Source: Phycisphaerae bacterium (lineage in GTDB: Bacteria; Planctomycetota; Phycisphaerae; UBA1845). From it: 64,000 bases of DNA. Under the pieces are notes generated by a model that did not search any database, was not told the DNA's origin, and saw nothing but the letters and a program-made list of their open reading frames with translations. This document shows, in pieces, positions 39,165-47,101 of this stretch. Where the stretch lies: assembly GCA_020056715.1 (NCBI GenBank), contig JAGVHG010000141.1, forward strand, positions 1 to 64,000, written 5' to 3'. Both the position numbers and the translations under genes were made by a program. Positions within the stretch are counted from its first letter, which is position 1. Each line of letters begins with the position of its first letter.

Positions 39165-40058
39165 CTAGCCTACCCCAACGCGCAAGGGCGTTGGGGCTGC
39201 TGCGGCGAGAGCGGACGCTGACGGAGCGGACACCGCGACGGCGTTCGGGGTGCCCACGCCCTCAGTTGAGATTGTTTCGCCCAAAACTTCGGCCGCGAGG
39301 CGTGCATAGTCGATGGCTCCGTGGCTGCGGGGAGCGTACTCGAACACCGTCTGGCCGAAGCTGCACGACTCGGCGAGCTTGATGTTGCGGCGTATAGACG
39401 TTTGGTACACTCGTGCGTCGGCCCAGGCGCAAGTCGTCCCGCGTGAGGCTTCGAGGAACTTGACCAGATCGTCCACGACCTCGCCCGCCAGCCGCGTCGC
39501 GGATTCGTACATGCACAACACGACCCCGCCGACGTGGAGCTGGGGGTTGATTCGTTGCCGAACCAGCGTGACCGTGTCGAGCAGCTTGCTCAGCCCTTGT
39601 AGTGCAAAAAAGTGCGCTTGGAGTGGAATCAATACTTCCGTCGACGCAACAAGAGCGTTGACGGTCAAGACACCGAGTGACGGCGGGCTGTCGATGAGCA
39701 TGATGTCGTAGTCCTGCTCGATGGGGTCCAGCGCTTCCCGGAGGATGACCTCGCGTCCGGTCACGCTTATCAGTTCCACCTCTGCGCCGGCAAGGTCGAT
39801 GTCCGCCGGAACCAGGGTCATCCGATCGCGGACTTTGACCAAGACATCGCCAACCGGCGTCGCCGCAGTGAGCACGTCATAAACGCTCGGTTGCCCATCG
39901 CGAAGCTCCGCGCCGAAATGGAGAGTCAGGTGTCCCTGCGGGTCCAGGTCGATGAGGAGTACGCGAAGGCCGTTTTTCGCCAGGGCGGCCCCAAGGTTGG
40001 CCGTCGTGGTGGTCTTACCCACCCCGCCCTTCTGATTAATGACCGCGATCCGTCGCAT
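39165..40058 (-). CDS. ParA/Soj family ATPase with repeat-derived C-terminus
   Basis: 297 residues from Met 40058. Deviant Walker A KGGVGKTTTTANLGAAL, then LLIDLDPQGHLT, the switch II block LIDSPPSLG and a C-terminal helix region FEYAPRSHGAIDYARLAAEV. Member of the ParA/MinD family for partitioning or localisation of DNA or protein cargo. No ParB gene lies next to it, so the cargo is open. The last ~20 residues include AAAAPTPLRVGVG, encoded by a family 3 hairpin reaching the stop codon. Confidence 0.88.
   Translation of the reverse strand: MRRIAVINQKGGVGKTTTTANLGAALAKNGLRVLLIDLDPQGHLTLHFGAELRDGQPSVYDVLTAATPVGDVLVKVRDRMTLVPADIDLAGAEVELISVTGREVILREALDPIEQDYDIMLIDSPPSLGVLTVNALVASTEVLIPLQAHFFALQGLSKLLDTVTLVRQRINPQLHVGGVVLCMYESATRLAGEVVDDLVKFLEASRGTTCAWADARVYQTSIRRNIKLAESCSFGQTVFEYAPRSHGAIDYARLAAEVLGETISTEGVGTPNAVAVSAPSASALAAAAPTPLRVGVG
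39173..39196. repeat. hairpin repeat (family 3) at parA 3' end
   Basis: CCCCAACGC, loop GCAAGG, GCGTTGGGG; perfect 9-bp stem. Read on the minus strand it encodes APTPLRVGV and closes the ParA-like protein. Confidence 0.88.
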
Positions 40059-40167
40059 CGACCCGCTCGCCTCCTGCGGCTGCGAAGTATAACCGCATGG
40101 GGCGAAAGGCAATAGTCTCTAATGAGCGAAATCATGCGCGATTCGGCAACGATTTCTGTGAACACGG

Positions 40168-40205
40168 ATAATAAAACCCCCTCCCCAATTCGGGTGGGGG
40201 CTGCG
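40168..40205. repeat. C-rich hairpin repeat (family 1), short form
   Basis: AAACCCCCTCCCCAATTCGG GTGGGGGC: short stem with AATTCGG loop, followed by GGACGAACGCC/GGGCGTTCGC-type complement at 40204-40230. Confidence 0.75.
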
Positions 40206-40509
40206 GACGAACGCCATCTTCGGGCGTTCGCTACTCCGGATTTGGCCAAAGGCCGCCTGACAGAGTCAGGTGTAATTGCCGTTATCGCTCGACAAAGCAA
40301 TGTTCCCGCGTTTGCGGGTGCAGCGGAATTGTAGCCGCGCTACGATGAATCCTGAAACTCCTTTTTTGGTTCCGGCTATGCTGGTTTAGGATTCACGAGA
40401 TGTGCGTAAACTTGAGGCTTCCGCCGTGGGCTACACATGTGTCACCGCTGCCGCGGCTGAATCCGCCGGTCGGCGGACTAAACGCGCACTCAACCGGTGT
40501 GACGTAGCG

Positions 40510-40749
40510 TTACAACGTAAGGAGTGCGTCGATGAGTTGCTCGTCCTCGATGCCGAGTTCGCGAAGCTGTACGCGCTTTTCGTCTTCGGTAAGGTCGGTA
40601 TCGTTGACGATCGTTTCCACGTCGTCCAGGACGATGGGTTGTCCGTCGGTACCGACAAGCTGATTGGGAAACGTCGTCGTCGCGCCGCTTCCGCATCCGG
40701 CCAATCCGGCCAGCAATGCCGCCCGTACGATCGTGCCGAGAATCTTCAT
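40510..40749 (-). CDS. small acidic lipoprotein
   Basis: 79 residues from Met 40749: MKILGTIVRAALLAGLAGCG is a lipoprotein signal with lipobox LAGC. The mature part is short and acidic (LVGTDGQPIVLDDVETIVNDTDLTEDEKRVQLRELGIEDEQL...), with no recognised family. Divergent from proS. The longer frame to 40887 covers the intergenic region and is not needed. Confidence 0.65.
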   Translation of the reverse strand: MKILGTIVRAALLAGLAGCGSGATTTFPNQLVGTDGQPIVLDDVETIVNDTDLTEDEKRVQLRELGIEDEQLIDALLTL

Positions 40750-40893
40750 GCCCAATACCGTGTTTCGGGGTTCGACATCATGCATGGCAATGCTATCCGC
40801 CGTAACAGGCGGGCACAAGGTCGCCCGGACCGTGCGCCTCGGCCTGCGCGTACACCCTTGCAATCCGTCGCCGTACCCTGTATTCATCCGCCC

Positions 40894-42633
40894 ATGAAAT
40901 GGACGGAGTTCTTCATCCCCACCTCCAAGGAGTCACCCACGGAGGCGACGGTGCCTTCGCATCAGTTAATGATCCGCGCCGGGTTGATCCGCCAGGTCGT
41001 CGCGGGCGCCTATACGTATCTGCCTCTCGGCTATCGCTCTTTGCGGAAGGTTGAAGCCATCGTGCGCGAGGAGATGAACCGCGCCGGGGGCATCGAGCTG
41101 CACATGCCCGCGATGCACCCCATCGAGTGGTGGGAGCAGACCGGCCGCGTCGCCGCGATGGGCGAGGTGTTACTCCGCCTGGGCGGCGGCAGCGGAGATG
41201 ACTGGCGGTCTCGAACTGTGCTTGGCCCCACGCACGAAGAGGTCATTACCGAAATCGCCCGCGCCTACCTCAACAGCTACAAGCAACTCCCCGTCAACTT
41301 CTACCAGATTCAGACCAAGTTCCGCGGTGAGGCCAGGCCCAAGAGCGGCGTACTGCGTACCCGCGAATTCTTGATGAAGGACGCTTACTCGTTCCACACT
41401 GCGAAGGAAGGTGCGGGCGGCCTCGATGAAGGCTATCAGAAAATGTACGACGCTTACCGCGCGATCTTTGGTCGTTGCGGCCTGCCGTACATTGTGGTGG
41501 AGGCCGAGTCCGGGCCCATCGGCGGCGACGCCTCCCACGAATTCATGGTCCCCACCGAGGCGGGCGAGGATTACCTGGTGCAATCCGAGGACGGCTCATA
41601 CGCGGCTAACCTCGAACGCGCCGCGGTTGCGCCGCTTTCCGACCAACACGACGGCGGTAACGCCCCGCTCCGCGAAGTGCATACGCCGGGCTTCAAGACC
41701 ATCGACGAAGTATCGGGGTTCTTGAAGTGCGAACCACGGAAGATGATCAAGACCATCATCTACGAGGCCAATGGCTCGCCGTTGGTGGCTCTTGTCCGCG
41801 GCGACCATGAGGTCAACGAGGCCAAGCTCGGCCGGTTCGCGGGTGTCGGCAGGGTGACACCCGCAGGCCCCGATTTGATTCGCAAGCTCACCGGCGCGGA
41901 AGTCGGCTTCGCCGGACCCGTGGGGTTGAACGCACGGGTTATCGCCGATCAGGCCGTCACCGTCATGCACGACGCCGTGACCGGGGCGAACAAAACGGAC
42001 TATCACATCACCGGCGTGAACGCCGGGCGCGATTTTCAGATCCAAGAGTCGGGCGACATTCGCATGGCCGTCGAGGGCGATCGTGCGCCCAACGGTTCGG
42101 CGCTGGCGTTCAAGAAGTGCATCGAGATCGGGCACGTCTTCAAGCTCGGAACCAAGTATTCCGAAGCGATGGACGCAAAATGTCTTGATGCCGACGGCAA
42201 GCCGAAAGCATTCGTTATGGGCTGCTACGGCATCGGGCTGAACCGCATCATGGCCGCCGCCATCGAGGCCTTCCACGACGATAAGGGCATCTCCTGGCCG
42301 ATGAGCATCGCACCCTTCCACGTCGTTATTTGCGCCCTCGACATCCGCGAAGAAGCCGTGACCTCGCTTTCGCAGAAGCTACATGACGAATTAGGAGCCG
42401 CCGGTATCGATGTGCTCCTCGACGACCGCGACGCCCGCCCGGGTTTCAAATTCAAGGACGCGGAACTCATCGGGTTTCCGATTCGGCTGACTGTGGGTAA
42501 GAAGGGTCTGGTCGAAGACCTCGTAGAGTTACAAATTCGTCGAACCGGGGAATCCCAGAAGGTCGCCCCGGATCAGGTCGTGGCTACCGTCCGCCGACTT
42601 GTTGACACCGCATTGCGTTCCGAACGCACCTGA
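40894..42633 (+). CDS. proS: prolyl-tRNA synthetase (prokaryote type, with editing domain)
   Basis: 579 residues from ATG 40894 (MKWTEFFIPTSKESPTEATV). Class II catalytic core: motif 1 region AGAYTYLPLGYRSLRKVEAIVREEMNRAGG, motif 2 FRGEARPKSGVLRTREFLMKDAYSFH, motif 3 GCYGIGLNRIMAA; YbaK-like editing insertion (KMIKTIIYEANGSPLVALVRGDHEVNEAKL); C-terminal anticodon domain. The 492-base open frame upstream is non-coding. Length and domain order are those of bacterial ProRS. Confidence 0.95.
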   Translation: MKWTEFFIPTSKESPTEATVPSHQLMIRAGLIRQVVAGAYTYLPLGYRSLRKVEAIVREEMNRAGGIELHMPAMHPIEWWEQTGRVAAMGEVLLRLGGGSGDDWRSRTVLGPTHEEVITEIARAYLNSYKQLPVNFYQIQTKFRGEARPKSGVLRTREFLMKDAYSFHTAKEGAGGLDEGYQKMYDAYRAIFGRCGLPYIVVEAESGPIGGDASHEFMVPTEAGEDYLVQSEDGSYAANLERAAVAPLSDQHDGGNAPLREVHTPGFKTIDEVSGFLKCEPRKMIKTIIYEANGSPLVALVRGDHEVNEAKLGRFAGVGRVTPAGPDLIRKLTGAEVGFAGPVGLNARVIADQAVTVMHDAVTGANKTDYHITGVNAGRDFQIQESGDIRMAVEGDRAPNGSALAFKKCIEIGHVFKLGTKYSEAMDAKCLDADGKPKAFVMGCYGIGLNRIMAAAIEAFHDDKGISWPMSIAPFHVVICALDIREEAVTSLSQKLHDELGAAGIDVLLDDRDARPGFKFKDAELIGFPIRLTVGKKGLVEDLVELQIRRTGESQKVAPDQVVATVRRLVDTALRSERT

Positions 42634-42666
42634 CCATCAGAACCCGGAGCGCAAGCGACGGGCCGG
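42634..42666. repeat. palindromic repeat unit (family 2) after proS
   Basis: CATCAGAACCCGGAGCGCAA GCGACGGGCC, a single family 2 arm just downstream of the proS stop. Confidence 0.75.
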
Positions 42667-42695
42667 TCCTTACCAAAGAATTTCGCAGTTGTGTC

Positions 42696-43514
42696 TTAGT
42701 TCTGGAAATGCCTGCGACGGCGCTGCCGCGCCAAAATGGCTGGGATGCCTAGGAGCATGAGCATGAGTACGGCCGGTTCGGGGACGGTGGCGAATCCCTT
42801 GGCGGCGGAGCTCGGATCGCTGCCGTCGGCCAGTGAGGTCTGCATGTCCCTTGCTGAGGTTTGGAGGATTTCGGAAAGTTGCGCACGGCCACTGAAGCTA
42901 TCGAATGGATTCGTTTGGCCGGCCTGGTTGAAGATCGGATCGGTGAGCATCGCCAGAATATCGGCGTAGAGGTTTCCCGAAATGTTGACCGGGCCGAGGT
43001 CGAAGTCGTTGGCTGTGCCGCCGGTGACGGGAAGCCCGTCCTTTGTGACATTCTGTCGCGATGAGTAGGTAATGCCCAAGTCGTAGAAACCGAGTGCGTT
43101 GAGCGAGAAATTCACGTCGGCGAGCACGGTGCCGCTGATCTGCGACGACTGAGCGCCGCCGATGTTGTTGCTGAACACGTAGCTCAGCGGAGTCGCGTTG
43201 GTGCTTCCATTGACGGCCGTGGTCAGCGAGACATCGAACTGCGGGAGGAGGCGCCCGCCGGCGGACACCTGTAACGACAGGGGTCCGTTTAGCGACAAGT
43301 CCCCCGCCCCGAAGTCGAAGGGCGCTCCGTTGAAGTTGTCGGTCGCCAGGAAGTCGAAGCCGCCGGTGAGCGGGTTGCGCTGGCCGATCAGATCAAACCC
43401 GACGAAGTTCAAGACCGTGGCGACCTTCTGTATTTCGGCGCGGGCGCTGACGCCCGTCGCGATAGCGAAGCCGACGATTATTAGTGATAGCGTACGTCCA
43501 AAACAGCGATTCAT
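42696..43514 (-). CDS. PEP-CTERM sorted secreted protein
   Basis: 272 residues. Signal peptide (LSLIIVGFAIATGVSARAE) leads to a beta-rich, Gly/Asn/Ser-rich body without a named domain, and a C-terminal PEP-CTERM signal: VPEPAVLMLMLL, hydrophobic run, then ARQRRRRHFQN. Such tails direct proteins to an exosortase (EpsH-like) for cell-surface or extracellular-matrix delivery. No exosortase is in the window. Isolated gene. Confidence 0.85.
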   Translation of the reverse strand: MNRCFGRTLSLIIVGFAIATGVSARAEIQKVATVLNFVGFDLIGQRNPLTGGFDFLATDNFNGAPFDFGAGDLSLNGPLSLQVSAGGRLLPQFDVSLTTAVNGSTNATPLSYVFSNNIGGAQSSQISGTVLADVNFSLNALGFYDLGITYSSRQNVTKDGLPVTGGTANDFDLGPVNISGNLYADILAMLTDPIFNQAGQTNPFDSFSGRAQLSEILQTSARDMQTSLADGSDPSSAAKGFATVPEPAVLMLMLLGIPAILARQRRRRHFQN

Positions 43515-43678
43515 GTGTAGCGACTCCTCTCGGTCACCTTTATCGCGGTACCCCTGTGCTTATCGGTTGACCTCGCCCCCGCGCCGCGTCAAAAAGCCGA
43601 TGTCTACGGGCGTACCATACCACACACGCGCAAGGAATGCACGGGCTACTTGCCGGAATCGTTAACGAACCGACGGTC

Positions 43679-43704
43679 GCACCAACACTCAAGGGTGTTG
43701 GTGC
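43679..43704. repeat. hairpin repeat (family 3)
   Basis: GCACCAACAC, loop TCAAGG, GTGTTGGTGC; perfect 10-bp stem in the gap between the PEP-CTERM and YchF-like genes. Confidence 0.88.
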
Positions 43705-43776
43705 TGATTGCCCACATCCGACCTTTATAGGACGCGGAGAGGCGTTCCATGTCAAGGGAGACGGCTTTTCATGGAA

Positions 43777-44841
43777 TTACGCATTGGCGAGGATGTTGAG
43801 GATGTCCCCATCGGCGACGACGTAGGTCTTGCCCTCTTTGCGGACCTTCCCCGCGGCCCGAGCGCCTTTCATGTCCTGATGGGCGACGAGGTCGTCATAA
43901 GCGACCGTTTCCGCGCGAATGAAACCTCGAGCGAGGTCGGTGTGAATCTTTCCCGCGGCCTCCACGGCCGTGCTGCCCTTGGTGATCGTCCAGGCCCGGA
44001 CTTCATCGGCGCCCATCGTTAGGAAGGAGATCAGACCCAGCGCCGTGTAACATGTTTGAATGAGGCGGTCGCGGGCCGCGGCCTGCACCCCAAAATCCGC
44101 AAGGAAGGCCACCCGGTCCGCGGGGTCGAGCGCGGCGATCTCGGCCTCGATGGAGGCGCTGAGGACGAAGCTATCCGCGGCGTGGGCGGCTTTGAGCGGC
44201 GCGGCAGACGCGACTTGACTGTCGGAGACGTTGCGAACGCAAATCAAGGGCTTTTCGGTGAGGAAGCCGAAGCTCGAAACCGCATGGCGTTCGTTTTCCG
44301 CAGTGATGACCGTGGAGAGCGGTTTCTCCGCCTCCAGAGCGACGCGGCAGCGCGTCAACAACGCCATCTCGTGCTTTTCCGCGTCGTGTGTCGGCGACGG
44401 TTTCTTCAGCGATTTCTCCAACTTGTCTACGCGGGTGGTGACGGTCTCCAGGTCGGAGAACATCATTTCTCCCCAGACGGTTTCAAAGTCCGCCTGGGCG
44501 TCGACGCGGTCGCGATAGGCCGGGACCGTCGGGTTCTCAAAGTCACGAATCACAACCACCAGGAGTTCCACCTGTCGAACGGTGGGTAACTGCTTTCGCC
44601 AGTCCTCCCGGCCCTTGGGGTCGTGAAGCGAGTGGCCGGGCAGGTCGATAATTTCGATAGTGGCTTCGGTGACCTTTTTGGGATTGTAGAGCTTCGTCAG
44701 GTAGTCTAGCCGCCGATCGGGCACCCGCACCACGGCCTGACGCGCTTCCGGCGGCGCATACGGATCGACGCTCAGCCCCGTCGCCGCGGCGAATACGGTC
44801 GACTTGCCGGATTTCGGTAATCCCAGAATCGCAACCTTCAT
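43777..44841 (-). CDS. divergent YchF/Obg-family GTPase-like protein with TGS domain
   Basis: 354 residues. N-terminal P-loop GLPKSGKSTVFAAATG and the switch II motif IEIIDLPGHSLHD show a GTPase/ATPase of the Obg-YchF branch; C-terminal region ADEVRAWTITKGSTAVEAAGKIH...DLARGFIRAETVAYDDLV is the TGS/DUF933 block of YchF. The family usually reads GLPNVGKST; here N-V is K-S. The N-K-x-D specificity motif is absent, as in YchF, which binds ATP. Possibly a second YchF-like paralogue rather than the main copy. Neighbour genes give no clue. Confidence 0.82.
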   Translation of the reverse strand: MKVAILGLPKSGKSTVFAAATGLSVDPYAPPEARQAVVRVPDRRLDYLTKLYNPKKVTEATIEIIDLPGHSLHDPKGREDWRKQLPTVRQVELLVVVIRDFENPTVPAYRDRVDAQADFETVWGEMMFSDLETVTTRVDKLEKSLKKPSPTHDAEKHEMALLTRCRVALEAEKPLSTVITAENERHAVSSFGFLTEKPLICVRNVSDSQVASAAPLKAAHAADSFVLSASIEAEIAALDPADRVAFLADFGVQAAARDRLIQTCYTALGLISFLTMGADEVRAWTITKGSTAVEAAGKIHTDLARGFIRAETVAYDDLVAHQDMKGARAAGKVRKEGKTYVVADGDILNILANA

Positions 44842-44932
44842 ACACGCATTGAAACGCCGAAACGCCGAAACGTCAAAACGGATCAGAACCGCGACAGTGA
44901 TGGAGCGGGCAATCCCGGCGCGCCGGGATCAA
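44842..44932. repeat. 9-mer and family 2 repeats before the RCC1-repeat gene
   Basis: GAAACGCCGAAACGCCGAAACG (44853-44875, a CGCCGAAA array also seen at 26700 and 26940) is followed by a family 2 element GATCAGAACCGCGACAGTGA (44881) and the hairpin CCCGGCGCGCCGGG (44914-44928). Confidence 0.75.
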
Positions 44933-45062
44933 GGAGTGGACCGGAAACGCCGAAATCGGGTTGTTTTGTGGCTTGTCCCGGCAGGGCGATCTACAGTATA
45001 ATGGGTCTTGGTTCTTTTCGATCGCCGCAATTGATTCCGGCGACCATCTTCGGGAGGGATTT

Positions 45063-47006
45063 ATGAATCCGGCCATTCGAGAAAACACGCGTCGTGGTCG
45101 TGGAACTATACGTAAGGCTCGTGTCCTCTGTTCCGCCTGGATTGTCGCGACATTAACAGCGACTGTCTTCGCCATCGCCGACCCGCCTCAAGGTGCCATC
45201 GTCGGCTGGGGAAGCCAGGTCGTCGGCGTCGATCTCTCCGCCGGTTTCGTCGCCGTCGCCGCAGGACGATGGCACAGCCTGGGCCTGAAGGCCGACGGCT
45301 CGCTTGTCGCGTGGGGAGCTAATTTCTACGGACAAAGCAACGTCCCCGCGCCCAACACGGGATTCATCGCCGTAGCGGGGGGAGCGTCGCATAGCCTTGG
45401 GCTCAAGGCTGACGGCTCAATCGTTGCGTGGGGAGCCAACTCCTACGGTCAAGCCGACGTTACCGGGCCGAATACGGGATTCATCGCTGTTGCGGCGGGA
45501 GGGGTGCATAGCCTCGGGCTCAAGGCTGACGGGTCAATCGTGGCGTGGGGAAACAACGTCTACGGTCAAATCGACGTTCCCGCGCCTAACGCGGGATTCG
45601 TCGCCGTCGCGGGGGGAACGTATCACAGCCTTGGGCTGAAGGCCGACGGGTCGATCGTGGGATGGGGCGACAACCTTAACGGTCAAGCCAACGTTCCTGC
45701 GCCCAACAGCGGATTCGTCGCCATCGCGGCGGGAGAGAATCACAGCCTAGGACTGAAGGCCGACGGTTCGATTGTCGCATGGGGAAGCAACTATTCTGGT
45801 CAAACCAACATTCCTGCGCCCAACACGGGATTCATCGCGATCGCGGCGGGGGGGCATCACAGCCTGGGCCTCAATGCCGCCGACTCTATTGTCGCGTGGG
45901 GATGGAACAGCGCCGGTCAAGCCAACGTCCCTACGCCCAACAGTAATTTCGTCGCCATCGCCGCGGGCTGGGCCCACAATCTGGGCCTCAAGGCCGACGG
46001 CTCTATCATCGCGTGGGCAGACAATGACGACGGTCAAACCAACGTTCCGGCACCCAACTTGGGATTCATCGCCGTAGCGGCGGGCAGCTATCACAACCTT
46101 GGCCTGAAGGCCGACGGCTCGATCGTCGCATGGGGAGACGACGACTTCGGTCAAACCGACGTTCCCGCGCCTAACACGAACTTCTCCGCCATCGCGGCTG
46201 GCGGGTATCACAGCCTGGGCCTCAAGGGTGACGGCTCGATTGTTGCGTGGGGATGGAACTACGACGGTCAAACCGACGTTCCGGCGCCCAACGTGGGATT
46301 CGTCGCTGTCGCGGCGGGCAGATACCACAGTCTCGGGATCAAGACCGACGGCTCCATCGTCGCTTGGGGTGACAACCTCTACGGTCAATCGGACGTTCCC
46401 GCGCCGAATGCCGATTTCATCGGCATCGCGGCGGGATGGGAGCATAGCCTTGGCCTCAAGGCCGACGGCTCCATCGTCGCTTGGGGGGGCAACTACTACG
46501 GTCAAACCAATCCGCCTCCTGGCGGACCCGATACGGGATTCGTCGCCGTAGCGGCGGGAGGGTGGCACAGCCTTGCCATCAAGGCTGACGGCTCTATCGT
46601 CACATGGGGATACAGTCTCTACGGTCTAACTCACGTTCCCGCGCCGAACACAGGGTTTACGGCCGCCGCGGGCGGATGGTATCACAGCCTGGGCCTCAAG
46701 GACAACGGCTCGATAATCGCATGGGGGAACAACGGTCAGGGGCGAACCAACATTCCCAGGTTCAACTCGGGAATTATCTCCATCGCCGCAAGCGACGACC
46801 ACAGTCTCGCGGTCAGACGAACGACGGGAGATGCTGATGGCGACGGCGACGTGGATCGGGCGGACTTCGCGGTGTTTGTGGACTATCTGCTCGGGCCGTC
46901 TGTCGATCCGCAACTGACCGGGTGGCGGTTTTTCGACGTCGACATGGATGACGACGTAGACCTGCGGGACTTGGCCGTCTGGCAGAACGCTTTTGCCGGG
47001 TCGTAA
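45063..47006 (+). CDS. secreted RCC1-type tandem repeat protein with dockerin-like end
   Basis: 647 residues. After a basic N-terminal signal-like stretch, 13 near-identical units of 39 residues (117 bases; one of 41) run from 45246 to 46772, with partial units at both ends. The unit is F-I/V-A-V-A-A-G-x-x-H-S-L-G-L-K-A-D-G-S-I-V-A-W-G plus a variable YGQ-DVPAPN turn, an RCC1/BNR-like beta-propeller blade, so two seven-bladed propellers are plausible. Two dockerin-like calcium loops follow (GDADGDGDVDRADFAVFVDYLL; DVDMDDDVDLRDLAVWQ). Secreted or surface protein; ligand unknown. The AGGGAT before ATG 45063 is a good ribosome-binding site. Confidence 0.88.
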   Translation: MNPAIRENTRRGRGTIRKARVLCSAWIVATLTATVFAIADPPQGAIVGWGSQVVGVDLSAGFVAVAAGRWHSLGLKADGSLVAWGANFYGQSNVPAPNTGFIAVAGGASHSLGLKADGSIVAWGANSYGQADVTGPNTGFIAVAAGGVHSLGLKADGSIVAWGNNVYGQIDVPAPNAGFVAVAGGTYHSLGLKADGSIVGWGDNLNGQANVPAPNSGFVAIAAGENHSLGLKADGSIVAWGSNYSGQTNIPAPNTGFIAIAAGGHHSLGLNAADSIVAWGWNSAGQANVPTPNSNFVAIAAGWAHNLGLKADGSIIAWADNDDGQTNVPAPNLGFIAVAAGSYHNLGLKADGSIVAWGDDDFGQTDVPAPNTNFSAIAAGGYHSLGLKGDGSIVAWGWNYDGQTDVPAPNVGFVAVAAGRYHSLGIKTDGSIVAWGDNLYGQSDVPAPNADFIGIAAGWEHSLGLKADGSIVAWGGNYYGQTNPPPGGPDTGFVAVAAGGWHSLAIKADGSIVTWGYSLYGLTHVPAPNTGFTAAAGGWYHSLGLKDNGSIIAWGNNGQGRTNIPRFNSGIISIAASDDHSLAVRRTTGDADGDGDVDRADFAVFVDYLLGPSVDPQLTGWRFFDVDMDDDVDLRDLAVWQNAFAGS

Positions 47007-47010
47007 GAAT

Positions 47011-47058
47011 CCAGCCGTCTCGGCGCGCCGGGACTTTCGGCTCTGATGAATCCGCCGA
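47011..47058. repeat. family 2 repeat arm after the RCC1-repeat gene
   Basis: CGGCGCGCCGGGACTTTCGG CTCTGATGAATCCG, partner of the family 2 copies at 30902 and 44881; lies between the convergent RCC1-repeat and ABC-F genes. Confidence 0.7.
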
Positions 47059-47101
47059 TCAGTACCGCGATCGGGCGGTGGGAACAACCGCCAGTACGTG
47101 T

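Noticed and set aside
40402-40893. 164-residue N-terminal extension of ProRS
   Set aside because: Family homology begins at MKWTEFF (40894); the extension is antisense to the small lipoprotein gene.
45246-46772. CRISPR-like or satellite array (117-base repeats)
   Set aside because: Repeats are coding, in frame, and translate to RCC1-type blades with a signal peptide and dockerin end.
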